Notes under the pieces: generated by a model
Told to the model about the DNA's origin: nothing
The model's database searches: none
The model's input: the letters and a program-made list of their open reading frames with translations, nothing else
Program-made: the position numbers and the translations under genes
Shown: positions 10,550 to 20,984 of the stretch, piece after piece
Layout of the letters: every line of letters begins with the position of its first letter
Numbering within the stretch: the stretch's first letter is position 1
Source of the DNA: Locusta migratoria
Lineage: Eukaryota; Arthropoda; Insecta; Orthoptera; Acrididae
NCBI GenBank assembly: GCA_026315105.1
Contig: CM048748.1
Coordinates: 25,572,078 to 25,636,077 of the forward strand
Reading direction: 5' to 3'
Length of the DNA stretch: 64,000 nucleotides

Positions 10550-10577
10550 TATATAAGGGATTCGATGAACCCCTGCC

Positions 10578-11468
10578 GTGCACTTAAACGTCATTTTCCG
10601 CGTAAATATGCAGAAGGCTTTTGACACCGTACCTCACAAACGGCTTCGAATCAAATTGCTTGGTTATGGTATGTCACCCCAAATTTGCGATTGGATAGCG
10701 AATTTCCTGTCAGAGAGGACACAGTTCGTAGTAATCGATGGTAAGGCATCGACTAAAACAGAGGTGATATCGGACGTTCCACAGGGTAGTGTTATTGGTC
10801 CTCTTCTATTCCTTCTTTACATAAACGATTTAGGGGAAAATCTAAGTGGCTCCCTTAGGTAGTTTGCAGATGACGCCGTCATTTACCGTCTAGTGAAATT
10901 ATATGAAGATTAAAACCAACTGCAGAACGATCTGAATAAGATATCACTATGGTGTAGAAATTGGCAATTGACTCTAAATAATGAGAAGTGGGAAGTAGTC
11001 CACATGAGTACGAAAATAAATCAGTTAAACTTTTTTAAAAAGATAAATCAATCAAAAGTGAAGGCTTAAACTCCACAAAATACCTAGGAATTAGTATTAC
11101 TTCAGACTTAAACTGGAAAGAACACGTAGATAATGTCGTGGGAAAGGCGAACCATAGACTGTTTTATTGGCAAAACCCTTAAAAGATGCAACAGAACTAT
11201 AAAAGAAACTGCATACACTACGCTTGTCCGTCCATTTTTGGAGTATTGCTGCCCAGTGTGGGATCAGTTGGGTTTGACGGAGGACATCAAAAGAGTCCAG
11301 AGAAGGGCAGCTCGTTTCGTATTGTCACGATACAGGGGAGACAGCGTTACGGAAATGATAAAGGATCTGGGATGGGAATCATTACAACAACGGCGCTTAT
11401 CGTTGCGGCGTGGGCTACTTACGAAACTCCAATCGCCAACATTCTCAAATGTTCAAATGTTTGTATAG
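10578..11468 (+). pseudogene. LINE-J1 reverse transcriptase fragment
   Basis: Would copy the LINE RNA into DNA at the target nick. The sequence shows motif A (KAFDTVPHKRL), motif B region (DVPQGSVIGPLLFLLYINDL) and, after a TAG at 10860, motif C (FADDAVIYRL). It then continues frameshifted to LEYCCPVWDQ, TEDIKRVQRRAARFVLSRY and LGWESLQQRRLSL. The coding sequence is completed beyond the SINE at 11645-11800 (SECEHILLTPTYIGR). Stops and frameshifts make it dead. Confidence 0.88.
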
Positions 11469-11644
11469 TTTATGGGACTCGACTACGGGGCCATCAGTCC
11501 CTAACCTTAGAAACTACCTATGAACTACTTAATACTAACGACGTCACAAATATCCATGCCCGAGGGGGGATTCGAACCCCCGACCGCAGTGGCCGTGCAG
11601 ACCGTGACTGGAGCGCCTCAGTACCCTCGGCCACCGCGGCCGGC
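11447..11644 (-). repeat. SINE, main family
   Basis: Main-family SINE in the J1 C-terminal region with a perfect 11-bp duplication CCAACATTCTC at 11436-11446 and 11645-11655. Confidence 0.95.
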
Positions 11645-12407
11645 CCAACATTCTCCTCCGAATGCGAACATATATTGTTGACTCCCACTTACATTGGTAG
11701 AAATGACCATCAGTATAAAATACGAGAAATCAGAGCTCGAACGGAGAGATTCAGGTGTTCTTTCTCCCGCGTGCTATTGAAGAATGGAATGGGAGATAAA
11801 TAGTATAATGGTGGTTCGATGAACCCTCTGCCAGGCACTTGAATGTGATTTGCAGAGTATCCCATGCAGATGTAGATGTGAATGCTGTCACTTTTATGTC
11901 GCTCCCAGGGCTGCGCCGAAACAAAATGCGTCCATAATTTTCAAACAGTAGAAACTGAGTTGGTAGGGAACACTGATGCCATTCCTGTCCCCAGTGACTT
12001 TGTCCCGTACACCACTGATTTAGACAAAAGATAACATAGACTGCGCGTGTCCCTATCTCTGCTGTGTTGTGGTTTGAAACCAAGGAGGTTAGAATCTCTG
12101 GAGATGCCATAACACTGAAAAAGTGAAGCCAGCAAACTGGGCATTTCGGCATTTGTTTGTGCCCAAAATATTGGGCAAAGTGTGTGTGTGTATGGAGTTC
12201 TAGTCGTTGAAATGTACATCACATGTAAGTAAATACTCCAACGTGACTTTCAATTTAGTTGATTTACGTAAAGAAGGCAATATTCACACAGGGTTTACGC
12301 GAGAAATCTTTGTTTTGGGCACAAAAGCATGGCTCCTCTGGCTTCACCCAATGTCTGTTCTCAGCATAGGTAAAGCCGCCTCCCTTTATTCTAAACTCCT
12401 TGTTCGA

Positions 12408-12419
12408 AGTCACGTGACT
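12408..12419. promoter_or_regulatory. 12-bp palindrome with E-box core CACGTG
   Basis: AGTCACGTGACT is a perfect palindrome matching the CLEAR/E-box type site (GTCACGTGAC) bound by MiT/TFE-type bHLH-zipper factors. Binding here is only an inference; no gene is identified next to it. Confidence 0.3.
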
Positions 12420-13366
12420 GAGTCTTCGTTATTATGAGCAACAATTTTTCTCATTTACAGGTGAAATTAACGGTTGATTTTAACAATAAAACGACTTCTC
12501 GTATTGCTATTACACATGAAGTAGTAAAGGTAACGTAATTTCATCTTAGTATTAATGCAGTGGTTGTCGTGTTTAAATGTGCCCAAGTGAAAAGTACCTT
12601 AGTGTCAGTTATTTTTATAAGCAACAGAATTACATATACACGGTGTTTGTCTTACGCTATGAATCTTTTTCTTTTTGCAACTTATGAATGTGATTATCGA
12701 TGGGAAGTCACTGGAAGCTGCTCTTGAGCAAGTTTATATGTCAGCAGATAAGTAATTTCTGCTTTCAATAAGGTGAACATTCATACAGACTATTCATTAT
12801 CCCTATGAAGTCATTTCTTGCCGAGTGCATCAATGAATTCTCGTCACTACCCTATTATTTAATGTAAACAACCAGTACTTTGATTATTTTACGTCTAGGC
12901 ATCACAATATGTAGGAAAAATCTTGAAATATAAACGCTTGTATTTTGTTAAAATCGGACATTATGGCTGCAAACAGATTTAATTTCTTATAACATCACAA
13001 CGAAATATTTCACATGTATTGTTGAGGAATTGTAAGGAAGCTGATGCTCCTTTCAGACTGATGTTTGATCATCTACTCCTGTGTAAAAGACAAACTAAAA
13101 GACTCACAGTACAACGACAACAATTTTTCGCTTCAAATATGTAGTTCTTTTGCTCGTAGAAAGACTGTTAATTCGTTTCATCTAGGCACATAGAAAAACT
13201 GTAGCCATCGCATTAATTCTTGCTATTGCAGAGAACTAATGCCAATTGTACTACTAAAGATGTTTATTGTTAAAATATACGCGTAATTTCCACTACAAAG
13301 GATAAAACTGCAACTCTCAGCTATATTGCTCATTACTCGTAATGATGAAATCGGTTTCCTGCCCCG

Positions 13367-13378
13367 AGTCACGTGACT
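13367..13378. promoter_or_regulatory. Second copy of the 12-bp CACGTG palindrome
   Basis: Identical AGTCACGTGACT 959 bp downstream of the first copy, with unlike flanks (GCCCCG before, TAGATG after), so it is not part of an obvious longer repeat. Confidence 0.3.
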
Positions 13379-13829
13379 TAGATGTTGGTTTCAGTGAAAT
13401 GGCCTCACGCGCAGTCTATACTATCTATGGTCTATGACCACCGACGTCTAGCATGCCCGTTCGCATTAGTCATACTAAGACGAAGTAGTGGACGAATTGC
13501 ACGTAACCACTGCCGCAATAAAAGGGGAGAAATGACCCCTGATGGCGTAAGTTGTGTTACGATGCCATAATCGAGTAAGTCACAGATCTTTTCTGATGTG
13601 CCATTCTGAGGCGAATTTTCTCCAACGACGGACGTCTCTGTCACCTGATACATCCTGGTGAATGACAGGATGGCCACCAACGAGCGTCTAGCGAACATCG
13701 GCGGCTTGTGAGGACTGTGCCGCCCTCGACTCTCTTGAACATAATTTTCTGTGTAGACATGTCTCAGAGGGTGCGACCTCTGTCGGTGCAGGGTGGCGCT
13801 GATCTCTAGACTGCCGCACAGATGACAAA

Positions 13830-14671
13830 ATGGCGGATATCGAAATAATTGACAGAGGGATAGAAAAACGATTAAAATCGCGCAAAAGAGGAAAAGCAGC
13901 AGGACCTGATGGGATACAAGTTAGATTTTACACTCAGTACGCGAAGGAACATGCCCCCCTTCTTGCAGTGGTGTACCGTAGGTCTCTAGAAGAGCGTAGA
14001 GTTTCGAAAGATTGGAAAATGTCGCAGGTCATCCCCGTTTTTAAGAAGGGACGTCGAACAGATGTGCAGAACTATAGGCCTATATCTCTAACGTCGGTCA
14101 GTTGTAGAATTTTGGAACATATATTACGTTCGAGTATAATGATATTTCTGGAGACTGGAAATCTGCTCTGTAGGAATCAGAATGGGTTTAGAAAAAAGGA
14201 TATTGTGTGAAACCCAGCTAGCGCTATTCGTCCACGAGACTCAGAGGGCCATATACAGGTAGATGCCGTATTTCCTAACTTCAAAATGTTCAAATGTTTG
14301 TATAGCTTATGGGACTTAACTACGGGATTATCAGTCCCTAAACTTACAAACTACTTACGAACTAGCTAACACTAAGGACGGCACAAATATCAATGCCCGA
14401 GAGGGATTCGAACCCCCGACCGTAGTGGCCGTGTAGGCCGTGACTGGAGCGCCTCAGTCCCCACGGTCACCGCGGCCGGCTTTCCTGACTTCCGCAAGGC
14501 GTTTGATACTGTTCCCCACAGTCGTATAATCAACAAAGTAAGAGCATCTGGTCTATCAGATCAGTTGTGTGATTGGATTGACGAGTTCCTAGATAACAGA
14601 ATGCAGCACGTCAGATGTCTTCCGAAGTAATAGTGATGTTAGGTATACCACAGGGGAGTGGCGTGCGTCCG
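13830..14671 (+). pseudogene. LINE-J2 reverse transcriptase, N-terminal half
   Basis: The frame from 13830 reads MADIEIIDRG, KRGKAAGPDGIQVRFYT, then QVIPVFKKGRRTDVQNYRPI and SLTSVSCRILEHIL, the conserved finger region of Jockey-type polymerases. A frameshift near 14205 breaks it. After the SINE the text continues DFRKAFDTVPHSRI (motif A) and SGLSDQLCDWIDEFLDN before stops near 14625. Motif C lies beyond the Helitron-like insertion (VFADDAVVCRDV near 15880). Confidence 0.88.
14283..14480 (-). repeat. SINE, main family
   Basis: Main-family SINE flanked by TTTCCTAACTTC (14271-14282) and TTTCCTGACTTC (14481-14492), a 12-bp duplication with one mismatch. Confidence 0.93.
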
Positions 14672-14702
14672 TTGCGGTTTTGGCGAGACTAACTAACAGC
14701 AA

Positions 14703-14766
<64 letters not shown>

Positions 14767-14792
14767 TTGCCGTTCGTTAGTCTCGCCAAAAC
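14671..14792. repeat. (AT)n run inside an inverted repeat with about 30-bp arms
   Basis: Left arm TTTTGGCGAGACTAACTAAC..., right arm ...GTTCGTTAGTCTCGCCAAAA, around about 55 bp of alternating AT. The whole could extrude as a cruciform. Confidence 0.85.
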
Positions 14793-15093
14793 ACGAGAAC
14801 GGCTGAACCGATTTGGCTAATTTTAGTCTTGAAATATTCTTGTAAGTCCAGGGAAGGTTTAAACGGTGATAAAATATGGAAAGGTTGTCCGGAAAAAGAG
14901 GAAAATCGGGAAAAACTGAAACAGCTTTTTTCAGTGAGCTATCAATACCGTTCGTCCAATTGCGATAAAATTTTGTGCATTTCATGTTGAAAGCAAGAGG
15001 AAGGTTCTCATGTGGTTGCGTGGACTTTCCCGGCGTAATAACTTATAATATTCATCTCGGGTATGCAGCCGGATACCGTCGTCAACTAGACAC

Positions 15094-15133
15094 GATATTT
15101 CGGCAGACCAACTGGCTGCCATCTTCAGGTGAG
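15094..15133 (-). ncRNA. Hammerhead-ribozyme-like motif in a lone arm
   Basis: On the minus strand: stem I strand CAC, core CTGAAGA (15122-15128), stem II GGCAG/CTGCC (outer pairs of 15102-15120), GAAA (15098-15101), self-complementary ATAT, C as the cleavage-site base, then GTG, which pairs with CAC. All required core bases (CUGANGA, GAAA) are present. Only one arm of a palindrome is here, so this is probably a truncated relative of the fold-back elements. Confidence 0.6.
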
Positions 15134-15475
15134 AGCGCTAATACACTAACTCGCCGGAAACACAGTTACCCGGAAAATTTGAAAATTCGCGAGAAATTGT
15201 AAGAGCTGTTTTCAATGGGATATCTATATCATTCTTCAGCTTGCGATAAAATTTTCCACATTTGACGTTCTAACCAAGAGTAACGTTCTTATGAAATAAA
15301 AATTTGCAAAAGTTTCTCGGAAAATTGGAAGATTCAGAAAACGTGCAAAGAGAATTTTTTGAATGAAATATCAATACCATTCATCTGATTGCGATAAAAT
15401 GTTGCACATTCGACGTTCAAAGCGAGAGGAAGGAGTAGTTGGCCAGAAAATAGAAAAATTTGTTGGAAAACTGAA

Positions 15476-15479
<4 letters not shown>

Positions 15480-15529
<50 letters not shown>
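15480..15529. repeat. Poly(T) tract
   Basis: About 50 T in a row, within the Helitron-like element. The open frames that read through it as polyphenylalanine or polylysine are artefacts. Confidence 0.9.
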
Positions 15530-15530
<1 letters not shown>

Positions 15531-15627
15531 GCGCGGTTTCTTTATTAATATCATTCGTACGATTGCGATGAAATTTTGCACCTTTGACGTCAAAGTAAGA
15601 GTACATATATAGCAACTGCGAAGCATT

Positions 15628-15814
15628 CAAATGTTCAAATGTTTGTATAGTCTATGGGACTTAACTACGGGGTCATCAGTCCCTAAACTTACAAACTACT
15701 TACGAACTAGGACGGCACAAATATCCATGCCCGAGGGGGGATTCGAACCCACGACCGTAGTCGCCGTGCAGACCGTGACTGGAGCGCCTCAGTCTCCTCG
15801 GCCACCGCGGCCGG
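15628..15814 (-). repeat. SINE, main family
   Basis: Main-family SINE, with a perfect 12-bp duplication CTGCGAAGCATT at 15616-15627 and 15815-15826, close to the 3' end of the Helitron-like element. Confidence 0.95.
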
Positions 15815-16640
15815 CTGCGAAGCATTACCGGGTCGACTAGTATATGTGACTTTGTGGATAACATCGGAAGTTCACTGAGGGTTTTTGCGGATGACGCTGT
15901 AGTATGTAGAGATGTAACAACGGAAAATTGAATTGAAATGCAGGAGGATCTGCATCGAATTGACGCATGGTGCAGGGAATGGCAATTTAATCTCTATTTA
16001 GACAAGTGTAGTTTGCTGAGAATACATTTAGCTACTCTATAGCAGGTCAACAACTGGAAGCAGTTAATTCCACGAATTATCTTGGTGTAGGCATTAGGAG
16101 TGATTCAAAACAGAACAACCGTATAAAATGAATCGTCGGTAAAGCAGATGCCAGACTTAGATTCATTGGAAGAATACTAAGGAAATGCAGTCCGAAAACA
16201 AAGGAAGTATGTTACAGTACACTTCTACGCCCACTGCTTGAATACTGCTCACCGGTGTGAGATCCGTACCAGGTGGGTTTCATAGAGGAAGTAGAGAAGA
16301 TCCAACGGAGAGTAGCGCGCTTCGTTACAGGATCATTTGGTAAACTCCAGTGGAAGACTCTCCAGGAGAGACGCTCTGTCGCTCGGTACTGGCTTTTGTC
16401 GAAGTTTCTGAGTCTAGAAGTATATTTTTTCGACCTACGTATATCTCGAGAAGAGATTATGAGGATAACATCAGAGAGATTGGAGCCCAGACAGAGGCAT
16501 ACCGACAATCTTTCTTTCCGCGAACAATACGTGACTGGAATAGGAGGGAGTACTGATAGTGGTACTCAAGGTACCCTCCGCCACACACCGTCGGTTAGCT
16601 TGCGGAGTATGGATGTAGACGTAGATGTAGATGTAGATGA

Positions 16641-17410
16641 AGACGACGGCGGAGGCAGTCCCAGGCCCATTACGTCAAACCCATCCCATGGGTGCTGGGG
16701 TACACGATTTATACCGTCATTCGCCTCAACACCGCCGTCCATTATCTCGCTTACCTATGGAATCAGCATCTCTAGATACAGAGGACCCAATAATACCGCG
16801 ACACGTTTGGTAACATTCCTCGCTGCCCCCTTCAACACACAATCAGACGACGATCAGAGATTGGCGTCGATGATATTTTATGTCAAGTAAATTCCCTTTT
16901 TCTTTCATTTTACTTTCCCATTCCTCTCTTGCAGGGGATTTGGTTTCTCTTTGTCTCCGGAACGAAGGTATGTTTCCTGTTATCTGCTTCTTTAATAATT
17001 CACCATTTTATTACTCCGTCATAGGAGATGAATGTTACTGTTAGTATTTAGTCCCGTGCAGTAGAATGGGTTTTCATTTCCTTCCGACAAGCTAATTCCG
17101 ATTTTCTCCTGTACTGCTTCCCTAGTACACATGGTAGTAATTTGACTTTTTTTGCAAAACGCCTTGTCTGGAGGATTGTTTCCGCTTATTGGTAGGAAGG
17201 AGTACCTATCTCTATTTTCGGTTCCTTTTTTCGGTTCTTGTTCCTTCATTCTAGTAGATCCAAGTCCTGCTGTAGCTCCAAGAGTCCCTTCGTTGTTTCA
17301 GGCATCTCTACATGTTCACATGTGCCAGCATATTGATTTCTTTGATGAATTTTTGGATGCAGATTGCCTTGCATTTTTGTTATGGTGGACACTAGGGTCA
17401 ATAAGTTACA
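16641..17410. other. No recognised gene
   Basis: 16641-16890 holds no repeat I know. About 16890-17400 is T-rich on the plus strand with a weak resemblance to LINE 5' regions in minus orientation, but no conserved motif that I can show. Confidence 0.35.
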
Positions 17411-17422
17411 CAAGTTTAATTT

Positions 17423-17621
17423 CAAATGTTCAAATGTTTGTTAAACTTATGGGACTTAACTACAGGGTCATCAGTCCCTAAACTTACAAACTACTTATCA
17501 ACTACCTTATACTAAGGACGGCACAAATATCCATGCCCGAGGGGGGATTCGAACCCCCGACCGCAGTGGCCGTGTAGACCGTGACTGGAGCGCCTCAGTC
17601 CCCTCGGCCACCGCGGCCGGC
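17423..17621 (-). repeat. SINE, main family
   Basis: Main-family SINE with a perfect 12-bp duplication CAAGTTTAATTT at 17411-17422 and 17622-17633. Confidence 0.95.
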
Positions 17622-17633
17622 CAAGTTTAATTT

Positions 17634-17890
17634 AATTGAATTTTCTGTCGGTGCTTGACAGAATATGATAATAATATCAAGAAGGAACAACATCCTTCCG
17701 TAAATAATTCCTGTTAGCATTTTGCAACCACGATTCATTAAACTGACGCTTCTGTACTTTTCACACCTGTCTGCACCTGTTTTCTGTGTAATTAGGATTA
17801 TTACGTTTTTCTTAAAGTCGTAGGGTATTTATCCTGTCTCTTACATCTTACGCACCTGGTGAAATAGTTTCCTCATTACTGGCTTTCGCA
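17634..17890 (-). mobile_element. LINE-A fragment (reverse transcriptase N-terminal part)
   Basis: In plus orientation this carries CATTTTGCAACCACGATTC, CACACCTGTCTGCACCTG and GGGTATTTATCCTGTCTC, the complement of the LINE-A region upstream of motif A. The same landmarks occur at 23230-23400. It is short and full of stops. Confidence 0.7.
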
Positions 17891-18250
17891 GAGTCTCTAC
17901 TGGTTCTGAGGGAATGGAGTAGCTCGGAAAAAAATAGGTGATGTGGTTGGTGCAGCTTGACCTACCTCGCCCTCGTCCACGGCCTTCTGTGAACCGTTGC
18001 GCTGCTGAAATGGTACCACACGAGCAGCAATACCTCGGATGAATGCACCGCATTCTGTCATGCCAATAATGCGCCCGCTTCCAGGTTTAATGATTTGACG
18101 GTTACCCTGCAAGTCTGCCCGAGTGATCCATCACTATCGGATTATAGCGGCAACGAGAGACGCAGGCAAATTTGCCGCACTGTGACATCGGTAATGACTC
18201 TGAACCCTTGGTCCGCATTGTTCACGTGCTGGTCATTTCTGTAGAACATA
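17890..18250 (-). pseudogene. Tc1-like transposase helix-turn-helix remnant
   Basis: The minus-strand frame at 17897-18112 contains GRIIGMTECGAFIRGIAARV, which resembles the first helix-turn-helix of Tc1-like transposases (GRI.GM.E.G.S.R.IA...G). Another frame continues QRFTEGRGRGRGRSSCTNH, the usual linker, so a frameshift lies between. No DDE residues or inverted ends are visible. It differs from the family at 3590-6829. Confidence 0.5.
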
Positions 18251-18433
18251 CGAAATACACATGCAAAACTCTTTCAACATTTTCAGCCTTGGTGTACTAA
18301 GTAAAGTACGCCACTTTTATCTATCCTTATCTCGTTGTGAATACTGTGAAACTCTTGAGCCTAGTGTTCTGAATAAAATAACATCTACACTTGACATACT
18401 GAGTGTAACACTGAAATCTAGTGGGTCTGCTGA

Positions 18434-18640
18434 GCCGGCCGCGGTGGCCGAGGTGACTGAGGCGCTCCAGTCACGGTCAGCACGGCCACTACGGTCGGGG
18501 GTTCGAATCCCCCCTAGGGCATGGATATTTGTGGCGTCCTAGTCCGTAAGTAGTTCATAAGTAGTTTGTAAGTTTAGGGACTGATGACCCCGTAGTTAAG
18601 TCCCATAAGCTTTACAAACATTTAAAAAACTTTTTTTTTT
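18434..18640 (+). repeat. SINE, main family
   Basis: Main-family SINE with a T-rich end and a perfect 11-bp duplication GGGTCTGCTGA at 18423-18433 and 18641-18651. Confidence 0.95.
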
Positions 18641-18651
18641 GGGTCTGCTGA

Positions 18652-19079
18652 AAATTCCTATCAGGAATCAGGATGGTGGGCAGAAACGTAGCTGCTCCTG
18701 ATAAGCACATCGTTTTTACTGCACATTTATGTATATTTTCTATGCATTGGTAATATTTTATTTACAAATTCAGTTGATATACTGAAATAAAAGTAAGACA
18801 GTACAGAAAAAGTACCCACATTTGTGACCTGATGTCCGTTTTGTAGACCATACTATAATTTTCAAACTATTATATTTGTATACATTTTATTGTAATAACA
18901 CAGCGTACAAGGATTTAACGTTCTTGGAAGAAAAACAAAAAAATCAAGGCTGAAAGGGTTAAGGAAATTTTTTACGACCTGTGGTTGGCAACCCCCAGGG
19001 GGCCGCATGGTCTTCCTCAGGGTTTTGCGGTTAGAGGAGGAAGTATTTGCACTATAGCAGGATAGGTAGAGTCAATGCT
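18652..19079. other. No recognised feature
   Basis: AT-rich DNA with no motif or repeat I can name. Confidence 0.4.
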
Positions 19080-19205
19080 AAGTGTAGACCAATTTGGATT
19101 CAGAAGAGGATTGGGAACAAGAGAAGTGATTCTGGCACTGAGACTCCTTATCGAAAACAATTATAAGAATGAGATGAACAAAAAAGTCATACTACAAAGA
19201 CAGAT
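19080..19205 (+). pseudogene. LINE-A reverse transcriptase fragment
   Basis: The plus-strand reading gives DQFGFRRGLGTREVILALRL, the conserved block just before motif A of LINE-A. The element breaks off after about 120 bp, next to the mariner-like palindrome. Confidence 0.75.
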
Positions 19206-19236
19206 CAAAAAGTAAGTTATACTTCCACATTATAGG

Positions 19237-19802
19237 CATTTATGAAACCACCTACACAAAAGCAACATCGCTGCGACAACATAAAACGTAATTTCACTTT
19301 TCCACATAGTCTCCAAGAGACTGTAAAAATTTCTCGGAACGATCAACCAACTTTTAGACTCCGGATGCATAGAAACCTCCTACAGCCTTTCGTAAACACG
19401 CGGAGACAGCTGTGGTTCACCTCGTCATCGTTTCGAAATCTTTGTCGACTGAGATCCGTTTTGAGCTTACCTGAAAGATGAAAGTCGCACCACACAAAAC
19501 CTGCCAAACGTGCGAACCGCTGCAGCGATTCAAGTGGGGGGGGGGGGGGGGTGGAAACGTCCCGACTTTTACCTTTTCGGTGAGCTCAAAGCGAATCTCG
19601 GTGAACAAAGATTTCGAAACGATGAGGAGGTGAAAGCGACTGTCTTCGCGTGGTTACAAAACGCTGGAGGAGATATCCATGTATCCGGAATCGAAAAGGT
19701 GGTTTACCGTTCCGAGAAATAGTCTCTTGAGACTATGTGGAAAAGTGAACTTAACTCTTATGTTGTCATAGCCTTCTTACTTTTGTGTAGGTGGTGTAAT
19801 AA
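19237..19802. mobile_element. Palindromic mariner-like remnant
   Basis: The two halves are inverted copies of one mariner 3' end: terminal repeats about 100 bp long (shared ACCACCTACACAAAAG, then TTCACTTTTCCACATAGTCT) plus the C-terminal transposase region in each half. A run of about 19 G (19534-19552) lies near the centre. It probably arose by inverted duplication or abortive transposition. TA-like sequence borders both ends. Confidence 0.8.
19548..19722 (+). pseudogene. Mariner transposase C-terminal fragment
   Basis: The frame ends FYLFGELKANLGEQRFRNDE, EVKATVFAWLQ, GIEKVVYRSEK and a stop, matching the mariner C-terminus (HLFGPLKKHLGG.RF..DEEVK). The catalytic domain upstream is lost. 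A diverged inverted copy lies at about 19330-19500 on the minus strand. Confidence 0.8.
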
Positions 19803-19949
19803 ATCGCTGCCCTAGTGTATAATGAGTTTGGAAAACATTCTTTCCTTTTCGAAGCAGCAAACTGGTATAAAGTTTTAATATGGAAATATCAGTCTAGTTC
19901 GTAGCAACAGACGGGAGTCAGATTATCTCCGCATTGGTAGATACTCATC

Positions 19950-20167
19950 GCCGCGGTGGCGTAGCCGAGCGTTCCAAGGCACCTCGCTGCGGAGCGCGCG
20001 GTTGCTCGCCGTCGGAGGTTCGAGTCCTCCCTGGGGCATGTGTGTGTGTGTGTGTGTGTGTGTGTTGTCCTTAGGTTAGTTTACCTTAGTTTAAGTAGTT
20101 TGTAAGCTACGAACTGATGACCACGCAGTTCGGCCCGGTAGATTTACAAACATGTGAAGATTTTTTT
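19950..20167 (+). repeat. SINE of a third family, with (TG)n
   Basis: Head GCCGCGGTGGCGTAGCCGAG with B box GGTTCGAGTCC, a (TG)n run at about 20038-20064, and a 3' domain (AAGCTACGAACTGATGACC) shared with the main family. Perfect 13-bp duplication GTAGATACTCATC at 19937-19949 and 20168-20180. Confidence 0.93.
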
Positions 20168-20180
20168 GTAGATACTCATC

Positions 20181-20984
20181 CGTTGCACATAGTTGCACCT
20201 CCGTTAACCGCACAGTACTCCAGGTACCTACGAACTAATCTTCCCTCAGTCTGTACGTTCAGTGTCGAGACCACACATTTTTTTTATTTGTTTCTGAATT
20301 TAGTGAAGCGAATAAAGGAGTCAGCTCGAATCTACATCTTTGTTACTGTGAGACAAAATTGGTAAGCTTCCTTCTGTGAATTATATAAACTCAACTAGAA
20401 TTCTTTATACCTTTTAATATTAATCTTAACAGGTTGATTCTTTGTAAAGTAGAGGAGCAAACAGTATCGGGTGGAAACTAGCTGGTAAGTAGAAAATATG
20501 TATGTGCCCTAAAAAAGTGAAAAGAAAAACCATCACATTATCCGGACGTTGTAATCATCCGATCTGTGTACAGTGATAACCATTTGTGTGTAACAATTAT
20601 ATATGAAGTAGCATAACTGTATTTTGTAAAAAGAGACGTATTTTACATCACCTCTATCTGAAAGTATAGTGAAAAATCATTATCACTTTCTAAGAACTAA
20701 GTAACCCTTTGAAAACAGTTTAAATTTATAACTCACCTAGCAGTTTTTATATTTTTCGAATTATTTAATGTTAAATGTAATTCTGATTTACTAAACTTGG
20801 TGACTTCCATCCTTAATTGGACAAAACCCTTAATTGCACATTAAATAAATAAAATAAAAGTTGCAATAGAAAGAAATAAATGAGAAAGGAAATATATAGA
20901 GTCAATTAGACTCAATGTCTGTCGTTACGTAACACACATGTGATTACGGGTTAGTTTGCAAAATAGTTTTTACGCTTTATTTCA
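20181..20984. other. No recognised feature
   Basis: AT-rich unassigned DNA. The open frame at 20117-20365 begins in SINE sequence and is not credible. Confidence 0.4.

Larger units (their letters stand above)
10550..11880 (+). mobile_element. Jockey-like LINE, type J1, 5' truncated
   Basis: It starts with what looks like the 3' tail of one J1 element (TTCGATGAACCCCTGCCG) directly followed by a 5'-truncated J1 reverse transcriptase, and ends with the family 3' end (TTCGATGAACCCTCTGCCAG) and TGTAGATGTG-type repeats near 11880. A SINE interrupts it at 11447-11644. It belongs to the same family as 36427-38206, 47795-48955, 50630-52028 and 52520-53140. Confidence 0.85.
11881..13829. other. About 1.9 kb without recognised repeats
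   Basis: The longest repeat-poor stretch of the first 15 kb. Open frames (11941-12222 minus, 12207-12437 plus, 13432-13698 minus) show no family motif. Two copies of the 12-bp palindrome AGTCACGTGACT sit at 12408-12419 and 13367-13378. About 13380-13820 is less AT-rich and could be the 5' region of the adjoining J2 LINE or an unrelated unit. I see no splice-flanked exon I could defend. Confidence 0.45.
14672..15840 (+). mobile_element. Helitron-like element inserted in LINE-J2
   Basis: LINE-J2 is interrupted here and resumes at 15841. The insertion ends in CTAG followed by T (15837-15841), the usual Helitron 3' terminus, and contains AACGGCTGAACCGATTTGG, a phrase typical of Helitron 5' regions in insects. 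A clear 5' TC end is not visible because the start is an (AT)n palindrome. No Rep/helicase gene is present, so it is non-autonomous. A SINE (15628-15814) and a lone hammerhead-bearing arm (about 15018-15150) lie inside. Confidence 0.6.
13830..16640 (+). mobile_element. Jockey-like LINE, type J2, split by a Helitron-like element
   Basis: J2 sequence at 13830-14282, 14481-14671 and 15841-16640, interrupted by a SINE and a Helitron-like insertion. It begins at the N-terminal part of the reverse transcriptase domain and ends with the family 3' repeats GATGTAGATGTAGATG around 16615-16640. It is a degraded copy. Confidence 0.85.
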
